Shown here: positions 61,939 to 64,000 of the stretch, one piece after another
How positions within the stretch are numbered: the stretch's first letter is position 1
How the letters are laid out: every line of letters starts with the position of its first letter
Origin: DATJHM01 sp963777355
Lineage (GTDB): Bacteria > Chloroflexota > Ktedonobacteria > Ktedonobacterales > Ktedonobacteraceae
Assembly (NCBI GenBank): GCA_963777355.1
Contig: CAVZQK010000010.1
Location: 186,001 to 250,000, forward strand
Direction: 5' to 3'
DNA: 64,000 nucleotides
Translations under genes and position numbers: made by a program
Notes under the pieces: generated by a model
What the model saw: only the letters and a program-made list of their open reading frames with translations
Database searches by the model: none
Told to the model about the DNA's origin: nothing

Positions 61939-61969
61939 TTGACGTATGTGTACAAAGGTATGGTATACT
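61939..61969 (+). promoter_or_regulatory. candidate promoter of the GAF sensor gene
   Basis: TTGACG (61939-61944) and TATACT (61964-61969) are 19 bases apart, longer than ideal. ACAAAG (61952) and CTTTGT (61968) form an inverted repeat over the -10 region, a possible operator. Confidence 0.45.
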
Positions 61970-61984
61970 TTGTTGCGATGCAAA

Positions 61985-62073
61985 GGCCAGAAATGGCCTG
62001 CCGCTAAACATTTTGTAGGTAATTTGTTGCTACATTTGTAGAAACAATGTAATAGGGCAGGCTACAAAATGTT
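61985..62073 (+). ncRNA. candidate structured 5' leader RNA
   Basis: The leader can form GGCCA-GAAA-TGGCC (61985-61998), a stem closed by a GNRA tetraloop. It also contains AACATTTTGTAG (62007-62018) paired with CTACAAAATGTT (62062-62073), and GCCTGCC (61996-62002) paired with GGCAGGC (62056-62062). The last two interleave, so they form a pseudoknot or mutually exclusive states. A small CTACA-TT-TGTAG hairpin (62030-62041) lies inside. It matches no riboswitch class that I recognise. It ends about 60 bases before the sensor start. Confidence 0.45.
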
Positions 62074-62133
62074 ATATTTCAGGGAAAATGTGAGCAAATA
62101 GAGACGCGAGCAGACGAATCTGAAAGAGAAGCC

Positions 62134-64000
62134 GTGGAGACCAGCAAAGAAGTCATGAAGGCAAAAACGAACACGACAACGAGAGAAGAGTCGGCAATTG
62201 TGGAGCGTGTCGCTCGAATTGTTTTGAGCGTGCGTGGAAGCAAGCCTGATTATACGCGCCTGGCAGCAGAGCTAGAGCAGGCATTGCCATTTGATATTTT
62301 TGGAGTTGTCTTATTGCGTCATGATCGAGAGGCGGTACGTGTTGCCGTATGCACAAGAAAGGGAGAGGGGTGGCAGGCGAACTATCACCAGCATCCGTAT
62401 AGCGGTTCGATGCTTGAGAGTGTTGTACAAAAGCCTCAGTTACAAGTAAAAGAATATGCAGATGGTCTTGATGGTTCTCCTGCTGAGAGTGGTGATGCGT
62501 TGAGTGGAAATCATCAGCTACGAACCACAGTGATAGCGCCCCTGCTCATTGAAGATCGCGTATTGGGTACAGTAGAGCTTGGCAGCATGGTATCTGGAAC
62601 CTACCAGGATGAGACCTTGCAGAGATTGATCAAGGCAGTGGGTCATGTATTGGCCAGTGCCATTGAGAGTGCACAGAGTAGTGGTAGTGCCGAGATGCAA
62701 GATCGGCAGAGAAAAGCGCTCAAAGACGTCTCCAGCGCCATCACCTCTGAGGTCGAGCTTTCGACGATTCTCAACCAGATAGTCGAAGGCATCGCAAAAG
62801 CATTACATGTGGCCTCGGCGGTTTTCACGATTAATTGGCGAGAGAAGCAGCTCTGTTTAGAAGCGCAGAGCGGTCTAGATGCTCAGAAGGCAGAGGATAT
62901 TTTCAGTCAATTTCTCCTTCTGGAGAAACAATGCATCATTGGAGAAAGCCTGCTTCAGCAGCAGGTGCGCATCTCGCAAGATATCATGCATGATGAAAGA
63001 TACCTAAAAAGTCAAAAAATATTTCGAGAATTGCAGATGTTCTCCATTTGTAGTTATCCGCTTGTAACAGGAAACACCGTCTATGGGGCGCTGCTTTTAT
63101 GCTCACCAGAACCGGGTGGATTCACGCCGTTAAAAGTAGACATCCTCTCACTTTTTGCCAGCCAGGCGATGGTCGCAATCCATAACTGCACACTTTTAGA
63201 AGCAGCACAGCAGCGAAGCAGTTTTCAGGAGGCAATCGCGCGTCTGGAGCAGGTGCATCAGAGAGCGAACACAGGAGCCTTGCAATGGGGAAATGTGGCA
63301 GAGACAACGGAAGAAGACCCCTTGCACACCGAATATGAGATGGTAGAGCATATACGGGAAGAAGCTCAGCGTGTATTCGGAGTAAGTTTTAGCAGTCTGT
63401 TGCGTTTCATCAGTAACCATCTACTTACCCAGCATGAGAGAGATTTGCATGCAGTGCTCCATGCCGATCAGGAAGAGCAGGAACTGCGCACGGGCAACAT
63501 GGCAGGAGAAAGCTTGAAGGGGGAGACTGAGCGGGAGGACGTTCAAGCGGTTGTAATGACAGGACCGATAAGGAAAGATGCGTTGGCGCATACCGTAGAG
63601 CTTTTATCTCAAACGGCGGAGGCCGCGTTGCTCAGTACCGACATGCTAGGTGAATTGAGTAGATTGCTTTTGCAGTTACAGCATACGACGGGCAACAGTG
63701 TCAAAGATGCGTGGTTTGTCGTGGATGTGCAGGGGAAATGCGTATATATGAATCCCATTGCTGAAGCGTTATGTGATGTGCGCTTAGAGAACATGGCAAT
63801 GGTCTACGAGACGCAACTATTGAATACAGCCAGTAGAAGAGAGGGAGCGGCAAAGATAGAGAATATTTTTGCTCGGCTCCTACTACGCATAAGAAACGAG
63901 CAAGAAGTGGTCCTCTACTTACAAGATCTGGGGAAAAGTACGACCTATCGACAAGACCTACAATGTGTCTTAGCCGCTGAATCGTTGCATCCGAAATATA
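62134..64000 (+). CDS. multi-domain GAF/PAS sensor protein (C-terminus beyond window)
   Basis: An uninterrupted frame of 622 codons runs off the right edge. The start is GTG 62134 or ATG 62155. Domain one (about residues 20-180) is a GAF-like sensor ending with TVIAPLLIEDRVLGTVELGS. Domain two (about 190-360) is a second GAF: AITSEVELSTILNQIVEGIAKAL, SICSYPLVTGNTVYGALLLCSP and LFASQAMVAIHNCTLLEAA. A charged linker of about 150 residues follows, then a PAS-like start at about 525 (AWFVVDVQGKCVYMNPIAEAL). Such proteins usually end in a histidine kinase or PP2C phosphatase; which one is not visible here. Confidence 0.8.
   Translation, partial: METSKEVMKAKTNTTTREESAIVERVARIVLSVRGSKPDYTRLAAELEQALPFDIFGVVLLRHDREAVRVAVCTRKGEGWQANYHQHPYSGSMLESVVQKPQLQVKEYADGLDGSPAESGDALSGNHQLRTTVIAPLLIEDRVLGTVELGSMVSGTYQDETLQRLIKAVGHVLASAIESAQSSGSAEMQDRQRKALKDVSSAITSEVELSTILNQIVEGIAKALHVASAVFTINWREKQLCLEAQSGLDAQKAEDIFSQFLLLEKQCIIGESLLQQQVRISQDIMHDERYLKSQKIFRELQMFSICSYPLVTGNTVYGALLLCSPEPGGFTPLKVDILSLFASQAMVAIHNCTLLEAAQQRSSFQEAIARLEQVHQRANTGALQWGNVAETTEEDPLHTEYEMVEHIREEAQRVFGVSFSSLLRFISNHLLTQHERDLHAVLHADQEEQELRTGNMAGESLKGETEREDVQAVVMTGPIRKDALAHTVELLSQTAEAALLSTDMLGELSRLLLQLQHTTGNSVKDAWFVVDVQGKCVYMNPIAEALCDVRLENMAMVYETQLLNTASRREGAAKIENIFARLLLRIRNEQEVVLYLQDLGKSTTYRQDLQCVLAAESLHPKY

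Overview
This 64 kb window looks like chromosomal DNA of a Chloroflexota bacterium of the Ktedonobacteria type. That is an inference from gene content: a Gram-positive-style LexA, a MoxR/DUF58/transglutaminase cluster, secreted repeat proteins with EHWNG motifs, a DUF2079 membrane protein, Gln-rich low-complexity proteins, and many LacI/ABC sugar modules. No 16S gene is present to confirm it. I see no transposase, phage, CRISPR array or tRNA. One clear RNA gene is present, the tmRNA (ssrA) on the minus strand at 10224-10588; its partner smpB lies at 55671-56177.

Layout. 1-3.5 kb: end of an unknown gene, DUF6483 protein, glutamyl-tRNA synthetase and a bifunctional nuclease, all minus. 3.7-9.8 kb: lexA with a recognisable promoter and SOS-type operators, a disordered membrane protein, a DedA protein with a tandem-repeat tail, a Gln/Asn-rich repeat protein and a seven-repeat secreted propeller. 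10-22 kb: tmRNA, thioesterase, GDPD phosphodiesterase, GT2 glycosyltransferase, DUF2079 protein, mfd and selD. 22-26.5 kb: repeat-bearing intergenic DNA, a TIR-transmembrane-lectin-like protein, an APH-type kinase and a lipoprotein. 26.6-42.2 kb: a plant-glycan utilisation island with two LacI regulators, one complete and one damaged ABC sugar-uptake operon, a GH127 arabinofuranosidase, a GH31 glycosidase and an enolase-superfamily enzyme. An SdpR/SdpI autorepressor-immunity pair sits inside it. 42.2-47.7 kb: pth, a phosphoesterase, a D,D-carboxypeptidase, gatA, gatC and acylphosphatase. 48-55.2 kb: moxR-DUF58-TgpA operon and small proteins. 55.2-64 kb: PaaI-type thioesterase, smpB, an MMPL transporter with a CrtC-like lipoprotein, a PhoD phosphatase, and a GAF/PAS sensor that runs off the window behind a structured leader.

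Two themes stand out. First, many genes are broken by single-base frameshifts, including normally essential ones (gltX, gatA, gatC), as well as DUF6483, sdpR, GH31 and the CrtC-like lipoprotein (twice). A TgpA-type gene carries an in-frame amber codon. Some breaks lie in homopolymers (G10 in sdpR, A5 in the lipoprotein), so uncorrected sequencing indels are the leading explanation and phase variation or decay the alternative. Second, two ABC transporter operons each contain an in-frame chimera joining the N-terminus of one component to the C-terminus of another (39945-41192 and 53710-54042), as expected from internal deletions.

Regulation is unusually readable. There are near-consensus promoters with 17-bp spacers for lexA, ssrA, sdpR and both lacI genes. 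A perfect 10-bp-arm palindrome overlaps the sdpR -10 box, and a full LacI operator set lies between divergent promoters at 39570-39682. A 5' leader at 61985-62073 can form a GNRA hairpin plus interleaved, pseudoknot-compatible pairings.
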